Source: Cystobacter ferrugineus
GTDB taxonomy: Bacteria > Myxococcota > Myxococcia > Myxococcales > Myxococcaceae
NCBI RefSeq assembly: GCF_001887355.1
Contig: NZ_MPIN01000008.1
Location: forward strand, 423,935 to 487,934
Direction: 5' to 3'
Length of the DNA stretch: 64,000 nt
Under the pieces are notes generated by a model that saw nothing but the letters and a program-made list of their open reading frames with translations, was not told where the DNA came from and did no database searches. Both the position numbers and the translations under genes were made by a program. Positions 53,235 through 62,600 of the stretch are shown one piece after another. Within the stretch, counting starts at the first letter, position 1. The number at the start of each line of letters is the position of its first letter.

Positions 53235-53954
53235 CTAAGAGAGCACTGGGCGGAGTAGACCCTTCGCGTCCAATGCTTCCTGGACCCTGCGACCGAGCAA
53301 CAGATGCTCTGGGTTGGAGGCGCTCAGACGCTCCGGTGCGAGGATCATCAGCGTACCCTTGTCCTCAACGGGCTCCGTCCGAACAGGTGGCGGCAGTGGA
53401 GGCACCTCCCCGCGCGCGCGAGACAGGTACGTGAGCCACCCCGCGAAGCCCCTGGGATCTCTCGCGGGTCGCATCGCCTGACGAAACTCATGGGTGGCGA
53501 CGACGCCGAAGAGCGGTTCCCACGCGAGCACCATGGCTCGCAGCACGTTCACCAAGACTGGAGTTGTCATGACACGCGCGCTCTTTGGCTCGACTTCCGG
53601 CCAGGGGAGGTAAAGCACGCAGCAGTTAGGGTATGCCCCGGAAGCATCTCCACAGGTGAGGCGCACCATGCCCCCTCGCCCGTCCTCGGTGTGCCCTGTC
53701 CAGGCGCCAAGGCTGAAACCATCCTTGCCAAGCTGGTTCTCCTGCTGCTGGAAGAAGCGCAAGAAGGTCGCGTAGTCCGGCATGAACTCACGTTGGAGCG
53801 CCTCCTCCACCGAGTCCCCCTGCTCGAACCATCGAGCGTAGATCTCGTCGCACTGCGAGAGGAGCCGGAAGAAAGTCGCCGACCGCCGCGCGCACTCCTC
53901 CGCGAACTCGAGCCGGGCCGGCCAGTAGACGCCTGCATAGTAGCTGTCCGTCAT
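53235..53954 (-). CDS. Imm52 family immunity protein
   Basis: 239 residues from ATG 53954. The N-terminus MTDSYYAGVYWPARLEFAEECARRSATFF matches the Imm52 pattern (YxxGVYWxARxEsAeeCArR), followed by RWFEQGDSVEEALQ, GKDGFSLGAWTGH and the C-terminal GTLMILAPERLSASNPEH. Imm52 proteins neutralise the nuclease domain of polymorphic toxins and are common in myxobacteria. No toxin gene is adjacent: the upstream 320 bases hold no full gene, and the next gene upstream is a divergently oriented metabolic enzyme. It is therefore an orphan immunity gene, or its toxin has decayed. Confidence 0.8.
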   Translation of the reverse strand: MTDSYYAGVYWPARLEFAEECARRSATFFRLLSQCDEIYARWFEQGDSVEEALQREFMPDYATFLRFFQQQENQLGKDGFSLGAWTGHTEDGRGGMVRLTCGDASGAYPNCCVLYLPWPEVEPKSARVMTTPVLVNVLRAMVLAWEPLFGVVATHEFRQAMRPARDPRGFAGWLTYLSRARGEVPPLPPPVRTEPVEDKGTLMILAPERLSASNPEHLLLGRRVQEALDAKGLLRPVLS

Positions 53955-54277
53955 GGGGGACCCCTCAAGGCACAGCTTTCTCGTAGACCACTTCGATGCC
54001 CCCGTGCTCTCCGCCGCGCCTCGAACCGTGTACCGCCGCCCTTCTCTGCCCCAGGACTCCGGTACTCCTTCGCCATGACGCTGGCCTTTCCCCCAGGTGG
54101 AATCACCCTCCAACTCGCGCGAGATGCCCCATCACGCGGTCTGGCATTTTCGTTGATCCTGGGTTGGAGTGCCTCCCCGGCCGCTCCACGGAGGTGTGGG
54201 CGATGCCTACCGTTGGTGAGCAGAAGGCCTCAACGGACTGCTGGCAACGGCCCTGCCATGGGATAACGAGAGGAGCC
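53955..54277. other. Intergenic region, 323 bases; possible decayed toxin end
   Basis: No intact gene. On the minus strand a short frame ends [13 protein letters not shown] followed by TGA at 53967-53965, 10 bases before the immunity start. A toxin gene would be expected to end in this position, but the frame is only ~43 codons and other frames are also open. It could be a relic or chance. The rightward promoter of the dehydrogenase gene must also lie here. Confidence 0.35.
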
Positions 54278-56083
54278 ATGACCGCTCCCGCCTCCAATCC
54301 CCTGCTCTCCGACCGTGACGTGGACTTCCAGCTCTATGAGGTGCTGGACGCGGAGTCCCTCTGCAAGCTGCCCGCCTTCGCGGACCACTCGCGCGAGACC
54401 TTCACCCTCTTCCTGGACAGCACGCGGCGCTTCGCGCGGGACGTGCTCGCCCCCACCTACCGGCTCATGGACGCGGAGCCGCCCACCTTCCGGGATGGCC
54501 GCGTCCACGTGCACCCGCTGATGCGCACGCTCTACCCCCAGCTCGTCGAGCTGGGCCTGCTCGCGGCCACCCGGCCCGTGGAGACGGGCGGCCAGCAACT
54601 GCCGCTCACGGTGTACTCGCTGGCCTCGGCCTATCTGATGGCGGCCAACCTCAGCGCCTACGCCTTCATCGGGCTCACCACCGGCGCGGCGCACCTCATC
54701 GAGGCGTTCGGCAGCGAATGGCTCAAGGACACGTTCATGGCCAAGATGTATGCGGGCCAGTGGACGGGCACCATGGCGCTCACCGAGCCCCACGCCGGCA
54801 GCAGCCTCGCGGACGTGCGCACCCGGGCCACGCCCGCCGAGGACGGCACCTACCGCGTCTCCGGCTCGAAGATCTTCATCAGCGGCGGAGACCACGACTT
54901 CGGGGAGAACGTGGTGCATCTGACGCTGGGGCGCATCGACGGCGCGCCCGCGGGCGTGCGCGGCCTGTCGCTCTTCGCCATCCCCGCGCGCCGACCCGAG
55001 GGCGGTCGGCTCGTGGACAACGACGTGCGGGTGGCGGGTGCCATCCACAAGATTGGCTGGAAGGGCATTCCCAGCCTGGCGCTCAACTACGGCGAGGGCG
55101 GGGACTGCCGCGGATGGCTCGTGGGTCAGGCGGGCAAGGGCCTGAATCACATGTTCCAGATGATGAACGAGGCGCGCATCATGGTGGGCTTCAATGCGGT
55201 GTCCACCGCCTCGGTCGCCTACCACGAGGCCCTGGCCTACGCGCGCAACCGGCCCCAGGGCCGCCTCTCCTGGGAGAAGGACGCCGCGCGGCCCCAGCGT
55301 CCCATCATCGAGCACGCGGACGTGCGGCGCATGCTCCTGCGCCAGAAGGCCATCGTGGAGGGAGGCCTGTCCCTGCTGTCCATGGCCTCGTGGCAGGCGG
55401 ACGTGGCGGAGCATGGCGCGACGCCGGAAGCACGCGAGCGCGCGGGCCTGCTCTCGGACCTGCTCACGCCGCTCGCCAAGACGTTCCCCGCGGAGAAGGG
55501 CTTCGAGGCCAATGCCCTCTCCATCCAGGTGCACGGCGGCTACGGCTACTCGACCGAGTACCTGCCCGAGGCGTGGCTGCGCGATCAGAAGCTCAACAGC
55601 ATCCACGAGGGCACCACCGGCATCCAGGGGTTGGATCTGCTCGGGCGCAAGGTGGTGGCCGCCGGGGGCGGTGGCCTGCGCGCCTTCGTCGAGGAGGTGG
55701 AGGCCACGGTGGAGCGGGCGCGCCGGGCGGGCGTGGATCCCTCCTGGGGCGAGGCGCTCAACGAGGCGCTCCAGCGGGTGGTGGGGCTGACGATGGAGCT
55801 GGGGCAGGCGGGCATGGCGGGCGACGTGGAGCGGATGCTGCGCCACAGCGCCGACTACATGGAGCTGTTCTCGGTGCTGGCGGTGGCGTGGCGGTGGCTC
55901 GCGCAGGCGGCCGCGGCGCGCGAGGGGCTCGCCCGGGGCGCGGCCGGCCAGGACTTCTACGAGGGGAAGATCGCCGCGGCGCAGTACTGGATCCACACGG
56001 AGCTGCCGCGCGTGGCCCAACTGGTGGAGCTGTGCCGCTCGGGAGAGGACTCGTACACGCGGATGCAGCCCGACTGGTTCTGA
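54278..56083 (+). CDS. Acyl-CoA dehydrogenase, long DmdC-like type
   Basis: 601 residues, the length of the DmdC-like subgroup with an extra C-terminal domain. Landmarks: [77 protein letters not shown]-type [12 protein letters not shown] and the active-site segment [22 protein letters not shown] with catalytic Glu in HEGT. It oxidises an acyl-CoA, probably longer or branched, using FAD and ETF. GAGAGGAG precedes the ATG. The next gene follows at one base. Confidence 0.88.
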   Translation: MTAPASNPLLSDRDVDFQLYEVLDAESLCKLPAFADHSRETFTLFLDSTRRFARDVLAPTYRLMDAEPPTFRDGRVHVHPLMRTLYPQLVELGLLAATRPVETGGQQLPLTVYSLASAYLMAANLSAYAFIGLTTGAAHLIEAFGSEWLKDTFMAKMYAGQWTGTMALTEPHAGSSLADVRTRATPAEDGTYRVSGSKIFISGGDHDFGENVVHLTLGRIDGAPAGVRGLSLFAIPARRPEGGRLVDNDVRVAGAIHKIGWKGIPSLALNYGEGGDCRGWLVGQAGKGLNHMFQMMNEARIMVGFNAVSTASVAYHEALAYARNRPQGRLSWEKDAARPQRPIIEHADVRRMLLRQKAIVEGGLSLLSMASWQADVAEHGATPEARERAGLLSDLLTPLAKTFPAEKGFEANALSIQVHGGYGYSTEYLPEAWLRDQKLNSIHEGTTGIQGLDLLGRKVVAAGGGGLRAFVEEVEATVERARRAGVDPSWGEALNEALQRVVGLTMELGQAGMAGDVERMLRHSADYMELFSVLAVAWRWLAQAAAAREGLARGAAGQDFYEGKIAAAQYWIHTELPRVAQLVELCRSGEDSYTRMQPDWF

Positions 56084-56084
56084 G

Positions 56085-56894
56085 ATGTCCGTCTCCTTCC
56101 ACCTGTGCCAGCCCGGCCGGGGCGCCTCGTGCGGCGCCTGCTGCGGCCTCTACAACTTCCGCGACCACTCGCGCGCGAGCCTCACCGCGCGCCTGAACGA
56201 GCAGACGGAGGCCTTCGCCGCGCTCCCCCCGGAGCACGGCGCGTGGCGCACCCGGGCCCTCGCCCTGCTCGAGTCGCGCCGGGCCTCGCCCCTGTTCCCC
56301 GCGGTGCGCGTGTGTCCGCTGCTGGGCTTCGTCGACGAGGCGCGCACCCGGGTGGGCTGCCTGGGCCATCCGAAGGTGACGGGGGGCGTGGATCTGCGCG
56401 ACTGCGGCGTCTACCACGCCGAGCTGTGCGAGACCTTCACCTGCCCCTCCTTCACCTGGCTCACCGACGCCCAGGCCCGGCTCATCCAGGCGGCGTGCGC
56501 GGACTGGTACCTCTACGGCCTCGTGCTCACCGACGTGGAGTTCGTGCGCGGCTGTCTGCGGCTGCTCGAATGGGAGCTGGCGGGGCCCGTGGACCCCGAG
56601 CGGCTCACCACCCATCCCGAGGCGCTCGACGCCGTGCGCCGGCTCTTCGCGCTCAAGGAGTCCGCGCCGGACCGGGGCACCCACGCCGCCGTGTTCGGCC
56701 GCTTCATTCCCGATACCGAGGGCGAGCCCCTCTCGCGCACGCTCGACTACGCGGCCCTGGGCGCACGCACCGCTCCCGAGGACGAAGTGGTGCTGTGCCT
56801 GGGATACGTCCCCACCACGTTGGAGCAGCTCACCCGGGCGCGGGAGCTGGTCCGCGCGCACGTCCGGGCCGTGGCCGACACGCTGTCTCACTGA
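56085..56894 (+). CDS. Cysteine-cluster protein (YkgJ-like)
   Basis: 269 residues. The N-terminal region has the metal-type cluster CGACCG (~16-21). Further cysteines follow in RVCPLLGF, RVGCLGHP, DLRDCGVYHAELCETFTCPSF and AACADW, giving a set able to bind zinc or an iron-sulphur centre. The last ~100 residues are helical without cysteines. The gene follows the acyl-CoA dehydrogenase with a one-base gap and is surely co-transcribed, so a role in electron transfer or enzyme maturation is possible. Not experimentally known. Confidence 0.72.
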   Translation: MSVSFHLCQPGRGASCGACCGLYNFRDHSRASLTARLNEQTEAFAALPPEHGAWRTRALALLESRRASPLFPAVRVCPLLGFVDEARTRVGCLGHPKVTGGVDLRDCGVYHAELCETFTCPSFTWLTDAQARLIQAACADWYLYGLVLTDVEFVRGCLRLLEWELAGPVDPERLTTHPEALDAVRRLFALKESAPDRGTHAAVFGRFIPDTEGEPLSRTLDYAALGARTAPEDEVVLCLGYVPTTLEQLTRARELVRAHVRAVADTLSH

Positions 56895-56902
56895 CGGCCC
56901 GA

Positions 56903-56920
56903 GGGGCCGAAAACGGCCCC
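56903..56920. terminator. Hairpin between convergent genes
   Basis: GGGGCCG (56903-56909) and CGGCCCC (56914-56920) pair perfectly around an AAAA loop, 9 bases after the cysteine-cluster gene and 14 before the ArgS stop. There is no T-run; it may serve both strands with Rho. Confidence 0.45.
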
Positions 56921-56933
56921 CGTGCCCCACCGC

Positions 56934-58712
56934 TCACTCCTCCTCGGCGGGGGCCTCCATGTACTCGGGGGCGTTGATGCCCAGCAGCGCGAAGGCACTG
57001 CGCAGGGTCTGCTTGAGCGCCGCCACCAGCGCCAGCCGGCCCTGCGTCTTCTCCGCGTCCGCGCTGATGATGGGGTCCGTCTTGTACTTCGTGTAGTAGC
57101 TGTGGAAGTCGGTGATCAGCTCCTGGCAGAAGTAGAGCACGTGGTGCGGCTCGAGCCGCTCCGCCGCGCTCGCCACCACGTCGGGCAACTGGCTCATCTT
57201 CTTGAGCATCGCCAGCTCCTCGGGCAGGGTCAGCCGCGCGAGCTGCGCCGACGTGAGGTGCTCCGCCCCGACGAACGGAGTGCCCTTCTCCGCCGCCTTC
57301 TTCAGGATGCTCGCGCACCGCGCGTGGCCGTACTGGAAGTAGAAGACCGGGTTGTCCTTGGACTGCTTCTGCACCAGGTCCAGGTCGAAGTCGAAGCGCG
57401 CGTTCGCCGTCTTCATCAGGAAGAGGAACCGGCACACGTCCGGGCCCACCTCGTCGATGAGGTCCTCGAGCTCGAACACCGTGCCCCTGCGCTTGCTGAC
57501 CTTGACCTCCTCGCCGCCGCGCGTGATACGCACGAGCTGCACCAGCAGGAAGTCGAGCCGCTTCGGATCCAACCCCAGCAGGATCATCCCCGCCTTGATG
57601 CGCGGCGTGTGCCCCGCGTGGTCCGCCCCGAGCACGTCGATGAGGCGGTCGAAGCCCCGGTCGTACTTCTCCTTGTGGTAGGCGAGGTCCGCCGTCAGGT
57701 ACACGGGCGTCCCGTCGCGCCGGAGGATGACGCGGTCCTCGTCATCCCCGTGCTGGCTCGTCATCAGGAACGTGCCGCCCTTCTGGCGATCCGTGTACTG
57801 CGCGGCCTTGCTGTCCTCGCTGCGCACCTTCTCCGTGTCGCGCCGGGCCTCCGCGGCCTCGTACGTCACGCCGCGCTTCGCATACTCCTCGGCCACCGCC
57901 TTCACCTTGCCCGCCGCGTGCAGCGAGGCCTCGCTGAAGAACACGTCGTGCCGGATGTTCGCCTTCTCCAGCGACGCCTGGATGGCCTTCATGTTCTCGC
58001 GGATGGCCACCGCGGTCGCCAGCGGGAACCACTCGGACTCGGGCGCGCGCAGGTACCTGTCACCCACCTCTTCCTTCCACGTCCTCGCGATGTCGATGAC
58101 GTACTCGCCCGGGTACTCGCCCTCGACCAGTTCCACCTGCTCGCCGAAGAGCTGCCGGTAGCGCTTGTGCAACGTGCGGCCCAGCGTCTCCACCTGCTTG
58201 CCGTAGTCGTTGATGTAGAACTCGCGCGTCACGTCATGCCCGGCCGCCTCCAGCAACCGGGACACCGCGTCGCCCATGAACGCCCCGCGCGCGTGGCCGA
58301 TGTGCACCGGGCCCGTGGGGTTGGCCGACACGAACTCCACCATGACGCGCTTGCCCGTCGACTTCGGCGCCCGCCGCCCGAACGTCTCCCCGGCGCTCAG
58401 CACCTCGCGCGCCACCTGCTGGATGACCTGCTCCTTGAGCGTGAAGTTCAGGAAGCCTGGACCCGCCACCTCCACCTTGGCGACCATCCCCTCCTTGTCC
58501 ACCAGGCCCTTCACGATGGCGTTGGCGATGTCGCGCGGCGGCTTGCCCTCGGGCTTGGTGAGCAGCATCGCCACGTTGACCGCCCAGTCGCCGTGGGCAG
58601 GGTTCTTCGGGGGCTCCACGGTGTAGCCCGGCACCTGCTCCAACTTGAGCGTGCCGGCCGACTTCAGCGCCGCGAGCGTGTCAGCAATGAGAGCGAAAAC
58701 CTTCTGCCGCAT
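56934..58712 (-). CDS. argS: Arginyl-tRNA synthetase
   Basis: 592 residues, the usual length. The N-terminal additional domain is followed by the class I signature PTGPVHIGHARGAFMGDAV (HIGH motif, ~125-145). The KMSKS-like segment is degenerate (VKVSKRRGTVFEL), as normal for ArgRS. The anticodon-binding DALR domain carries YFQYGHARCASIL and LRSAFALLGI near the C-terminus. The enzyme charges tRNA-Arg. It stands alone, convergent with the cysteine-cluster gene, with a normal chromosomal base composition. Confidence 0.95.
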   Translation of the reverse strand: MRQKVFALIADTLAALKSAGTLKLEQVPGYTVEPPKNPAHGDWAVNVAMLLTKPEGKPPRDIANAIVKGLVDKEGMVAKVEVAGPGFLNFTLKEQVIQQVAREVLSAGETFGRRAPKSTGKRVMVEFVSANPTGPVHIGHARGAFMGDAVSRLLEAAGHDVTREFYINDYGKQVETLGRTLHKRYRQLFGEQVELVEGEYPGEYVIDIARTWKEEVGDRYLRAPESEWFPLATAVAIRENMKAIQASLEKANIRHDVFFSEASLHAAGKVKAVAEEYAKRGVTYEAAEARRDTEKVRSEDSKAAQYTDRQKGGTFLMTSQHGDDEDRVILRRDGTPVYLTADLAYHKEKYDRGFDRLIDVLGADHAGHTPRIKAGMILLGLDPKRLDFLLVQLVRITRGGEEVKVSKRRGTVFELEDLIDEVGPDVCRFLFLMKTANARFDFDLDLVQKQSKDNPVFYFQYGHARCASILKKAAEKGTPFVGAEHLTSAQLARLTLPEELAMLKKMSQLPDVVASAAERLEPHHVLYFCQELITDFHSYYTKYKTDPIISADAEKTQGRLALVAALKQTLRSAFALLGINAPEYMEAPAEEE

Positions 58713-59006
58713 GGGGACGTCTTCTCCGATGACGAAGCTTGAGGGGCGCGCACTCTAGGACTGAACCGGCGCGGGCTTCACGGCTTCCGTGCACCCCTGA
58801 ACCCAGGATTCCGCGCGAAGACTCCCTTCCTCCCCCCGCTGGCCCCCCTCCCGGTCGGGCCGGCGCGCTGTCGCACCCGCGACACTCGGGGTACTCCCCT
58901 GTCATCTGGGCAGCCGGACGAGCAGGGCCTCGGACGAGGGACCTGTGCCAGATCGCCCTGGCGTCCCCACCCTGTCCCCACCAACGAGTCACGGGGGAGG
59001 GGTCGG

Positions 59007-59624
59007 ATGATCGGACGGGTGATGGGGTTGATGATGTTGGGGTGTGTGCTGGGAACCACCGGATGCCGCAAGGCCGAGCGAAAGCCGGCTCCGGAGACGA
59101 CCGAGACGGTGGCCGCCCAGACGGAAACCGCGGCGCCGGCCGCTCCGGTGAAGGCCGTCGAGCCGAAGCCCGAGGCCGCTCCGGTCCAGGCGGCACCCCA
59201 GGCAGAAGGGAACGCGATCGCCCTCCAGGAGAGCACGACGACGGGGGAGCGGGAGCAGCAGGCGCCCGCGCGCCCGGGGACGCGGGGGCTGATGGATGAC
59301 GAGGATCGCATCTGGCTGAGCGAGAGCGCCGAGGCGGCTCGGGCCGCCAACGAGAAGATCGATCCGAGCACGCCCACCGAGGACATCACCATCGCCAGCG
59401 GCACGGTGGATGGCCGGGTCAAGCGCGTGAACGCCCGCACCATCGAGGTGAGTGATGGCGAGGGCAACGTCTACGAGCTGCGCATCGACCGTCGCAGCCG
59501 GGGCCTGCACCAGGGCCGTCGGGTTCCGCTGCGGGAGATCTCCGAGGGGACTCCGGTGCGCGCGTCGTTCGATCTCGTGGGAGGAGGCGACAGCCTCGCG
59601 CGCGACATCGTGCTGCGCCGCTGA
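59007..59624 (+). CDS. Lipoprotein with small beta-rich C-terminal domain
   Basis: 205 residues. Lipobox LGTTGC (Cys20). Residues ~25-95 are Ala/Pro/Glu/Thr-rich and probably a flexible spacer through the envelope. The C-terminal ~85 residues (IASGTVDGRVKRVNARTIEV, VYELRIDRRSRGLHQGRRV, GTPVRASFDLVGGGDSLARD) look like a small OB-like or DUF5666-type beta domain. The GGGGAGGGG ribosome-binding site precedes the ATG. The 294 bases upstream, between it and divergent ArgS, hold no gene. Function unknown. Confidence 0.68.
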   Translation: MIGRVMGLMMLGCVLGTTGCRKAERKPAPETTETVAAQTETAAPAAPVKAVEPKPEAAPVQAAPQAEGNAIALQESTTTGEREQQAPARPGTRGLMDDEDRIWLSESAEAARAANEKIDPSTPTEDITIASGTVDGRVKRVNARTIEVSDGEGNVYELRIDRRSRGLHQGRRVPLREISEGTPVRASFDLVGGGDSLARDIVLRR

Positions 59625-59629
59625 AACGG

Positions 59630-59667
59630 CGGGGCCCGCCATCGCCGCGTGGCGAGGACGGGCCCCG
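59630..59667. terminator. Hairpin between lipoprotein and PilY1-like genes
   Basis: CGGGGCCCG (59630-59638) and CGGGCCCCG (59659-59667) form a perfect 9-bp stem, with an inner ATCGCC/GGCGA pairing that lengthens it. Located between convergent stops, it likely ends both transcripts, though without a T-run. Confidence 0.5.
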
Positions 59668-59687
59668 AAGTACCGCCAGGTCCCAGC

Positions 59688-62600
59688 TCACATCCCGGAG
59701 GGCGCGCACGCCTCCTGACCACCATTCTCGTGGTCGTGTCGGCACGCGTGCAGGGTGCGCGGCACGGGCAGCTCGTAGATGTACTGCAACACGTCCGTGT
59801 CGGTGGAGACCTGCGCCTCGGTGGCCTGCGGCTTGCCGGGCTCGACGAACAGGGTGCTGTACCTCACCTGGCCTGTCTTCGACACCTGGATGGCCGTGGT
59901 CGGCTCGGGCGGAGGCGCCAGCACGGAGCGCGTCTGGTAGCGCACGTAGCCGTCACTGCCCAGCAGGCCCGCGGCGCAGTTGGGGGCGCCGGTGAGGAAG
60001 TCCGCCTGGTGCAGGCGGGCCAGGTTGTTGGTGGAGCCCGAGCAGGCACTGGTGAAGTTGGTCACCTCCGGGTACATGGAGTTCCACATCGTGCAGCTCG
60101 CCAGGACCGCCGCGCCGCCGGCCGTCTTGTGCTCGAGCCCCTCGTACTCGTAGAACCAGCCGGGGTCCTCCGGGCCCGCCAGCAGCTTGCTGGGGCACAC
60201 CTTCCCAGCCGCGCACCTGCACGTCCCGGAGACATCGCACTGGAGGTTCGTCACGTCGACGAGGCCACCCGTCCCGTTGAGACCACCGGTATCGCTCAGC
60301 CGCCGCCCATCGTAGTCCTTGGCCAGGTTGTTCATGGAGGGCGCCGCCGACAGGCTCTCGTCGAACATGCGCTCCGTGGAGCCGCCATAGACCCAGAGGC
60401 CGTAGAAGCGGTTCTTGCCGAGCGTGCTCGGCGTGGTGGAGGCGCTCAGGTCCAGGTCGTTCATGTTCAGCGTGTTGCCCGGGTCACGCACGCGGCAGTC
60501 GTAGACCCCCTCCGAGTTCTGACCGCACTCCACCCTCGTCCGGGCGAACTCGTAGCTGTTCGTCCCTCCGCCGACGGGCCTGGGGCACGAGTTCGCGTTG
60601 CGGGACTCGAACTCGGCCGTGAGCAGGTTCGTGCTGCCCGCCGTGCCGCAGACGTTGGAGGGGGCCGCCTTGGAGAAGGGCGTATAGGTGCCCTGCGTGT
60701 AGAGACGATCCGTCCACGCGTTGCTCAGCCGCTGGAAGTCCGTGCCATTGCGCGTCAGCTTGTAGCTGGACTGTGTCTGGCCGCACCCCAGCTTGGAGCA
60801 CGCCTGTGGGTTGTCGAAGCGGCAGGTGCCCACGCCCGTCTCCAGCAGCGAGTAGCGGTTGCCCGAGCCCACGAAGGCGCGCAGGGCCTGGTTCTCTGGC
60901 TGCACCGCCACGGAGGCCAGGTAGTAGATGGGCGAGCGGCCGCGGATGCTCTGCGCGTTGGAGGCGGACACCCCGTCCCGGTCCATCGAGAAGGAGCGCG
61001 CGCCACTCCAGTTGCCGACGAGTTTGGTGGCGGCATCGAGCACGCCGGGCTGGAAGAAGCGCAGCGTCCAGACCTGGCCGCCCAGGTCTCCCACCACGGC
61101 GGTGTCGAAGAAGCCGTCGAAGCGCGGCTTGTCGTTGGCGCCGTAGTCCACCAGGGCCGCCGGAGCCACGAAGCCGTAGGTCATGGCCCTGCGGGGCTCA
61201 TCCGTGCCACCGGAAGCGGACTCGGAGTACTCCCACTTCCACAGCAGGTTGTCGTCGCGGCCGTTCACGGTGCCGTTCCACACATCCACCATGTACAGGC
61301 CACGCCCCTTCTCGCCTCCGGGAGACCAGCCGCCCGACAGCATCGCCACCCAGCGCTCGGTGCTCGCCGGCCCCTTGTCGCCATGGCGCTTCTGTCCGGT
61401 GGTGGAGCTCATCAACACGGGCCCGATGGGGGGCGCCTTGGGGCTGAGACTGAAGAGCGTCTTGCCGAAGCGCAGCGACTCGTCCGTGCACGGCTGCGGG
61501 AACATCCAGCGGAAGCCGGGATACGACTTCGCGGTGGCCGTCGAACTGCCCGCCATGTCCCACAGCACCTCCAGGGCGAAGTAGTGCGTGCCGCCGCGGC
61601 CCTCGGCCACCACGGCCACCGTGTGGTACTCGTTCCACGACTTGCGGCCATCCCCGTCGTCGTCCGCCCAGATGTCGCGGATCATGACGTCGCCGTCGAC
61701 GAAGTAGGCGTGGCCCTGGAGCATCTCCTGTAGCCGCGGCAGCATGTCCGCCGGGATGAAGGCCCACCGCTCCACGCCGCCCCCGGCCGCGTTGCTCAGG
61801 TACTTCACGTCACACGTCGACGCGTCCTCCTGGCCCAACCCATCGCTGAAGGCGTGCAGCATGCCGTCATTGGCGCCCACCAGGATGAGCCGCTCGCGCT
61901 TGCGGTTGACGAACGTGTAGGCGTCGTAGGCATCACGCCGCAGGGGCGTGGCGACATTGCAGGAGGTGGGCAGGTCCTCCCGCGGCTCCATCGGCGTGGA
62001 CTCCACGCCGGTCTTCTGCTGGGTGGCGTAGAGGGTGCGCACGCACTGGGTGGAGACGCCCAGGTCGCACAGGAACTTGTCCGCCGGGGGATCCACCACC
62101 AGGGGCGAGGAGTGGAAGATGTCGCCCAGCACGGACGGCCGGGTGTCGTCCCGCCTGCCATTGCCGTTCTCGTCGAACAGATCCTGGCCGCGCACGTACT
62201 GGATGAGCAGCGCCGTGCAGAGCAGATCATACCCGTCCTGGGTGGACAGGCTGGTGGGCAACCCCCTGAGACCCGCGGCGACCATGAGCGGCGCGGCCTT
62301 CAGGGAGAGGTCCGCGTACGCGGGCATCTGCATCCGGGTGAGGAGGGTGCCCGGCTTGTAGGTGGTGCCCAGGCCGCTGGGGCACAGCGGCGCCCCACTC
62401 ACGGCCAGGTACTGGCGCAGGTGGGAGATGTTGTCGAGCGTGAAGGCGACGAGCCCATCCTTCTGCGTCAGCAGCCCGTCCTGTGTTCCGCCACCGCCCG
62501 CCGAGCCGTTGTCCGTCACCGTCCAGATGTTGCGCCTGGCATGCCCGAGCTTCTCGAGCTCGTCGCTCGCCTCCCAGTAGGGCTCGGCGGAACCGCCGAA

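Noticed and set aside
53147-53434. 95-codon rightward frame through the 16-bp repeats
   Set aside because: It overlaps the Imm52 gene antisense, has no ribosome-binding site, and the repeat region explains its odd composition.
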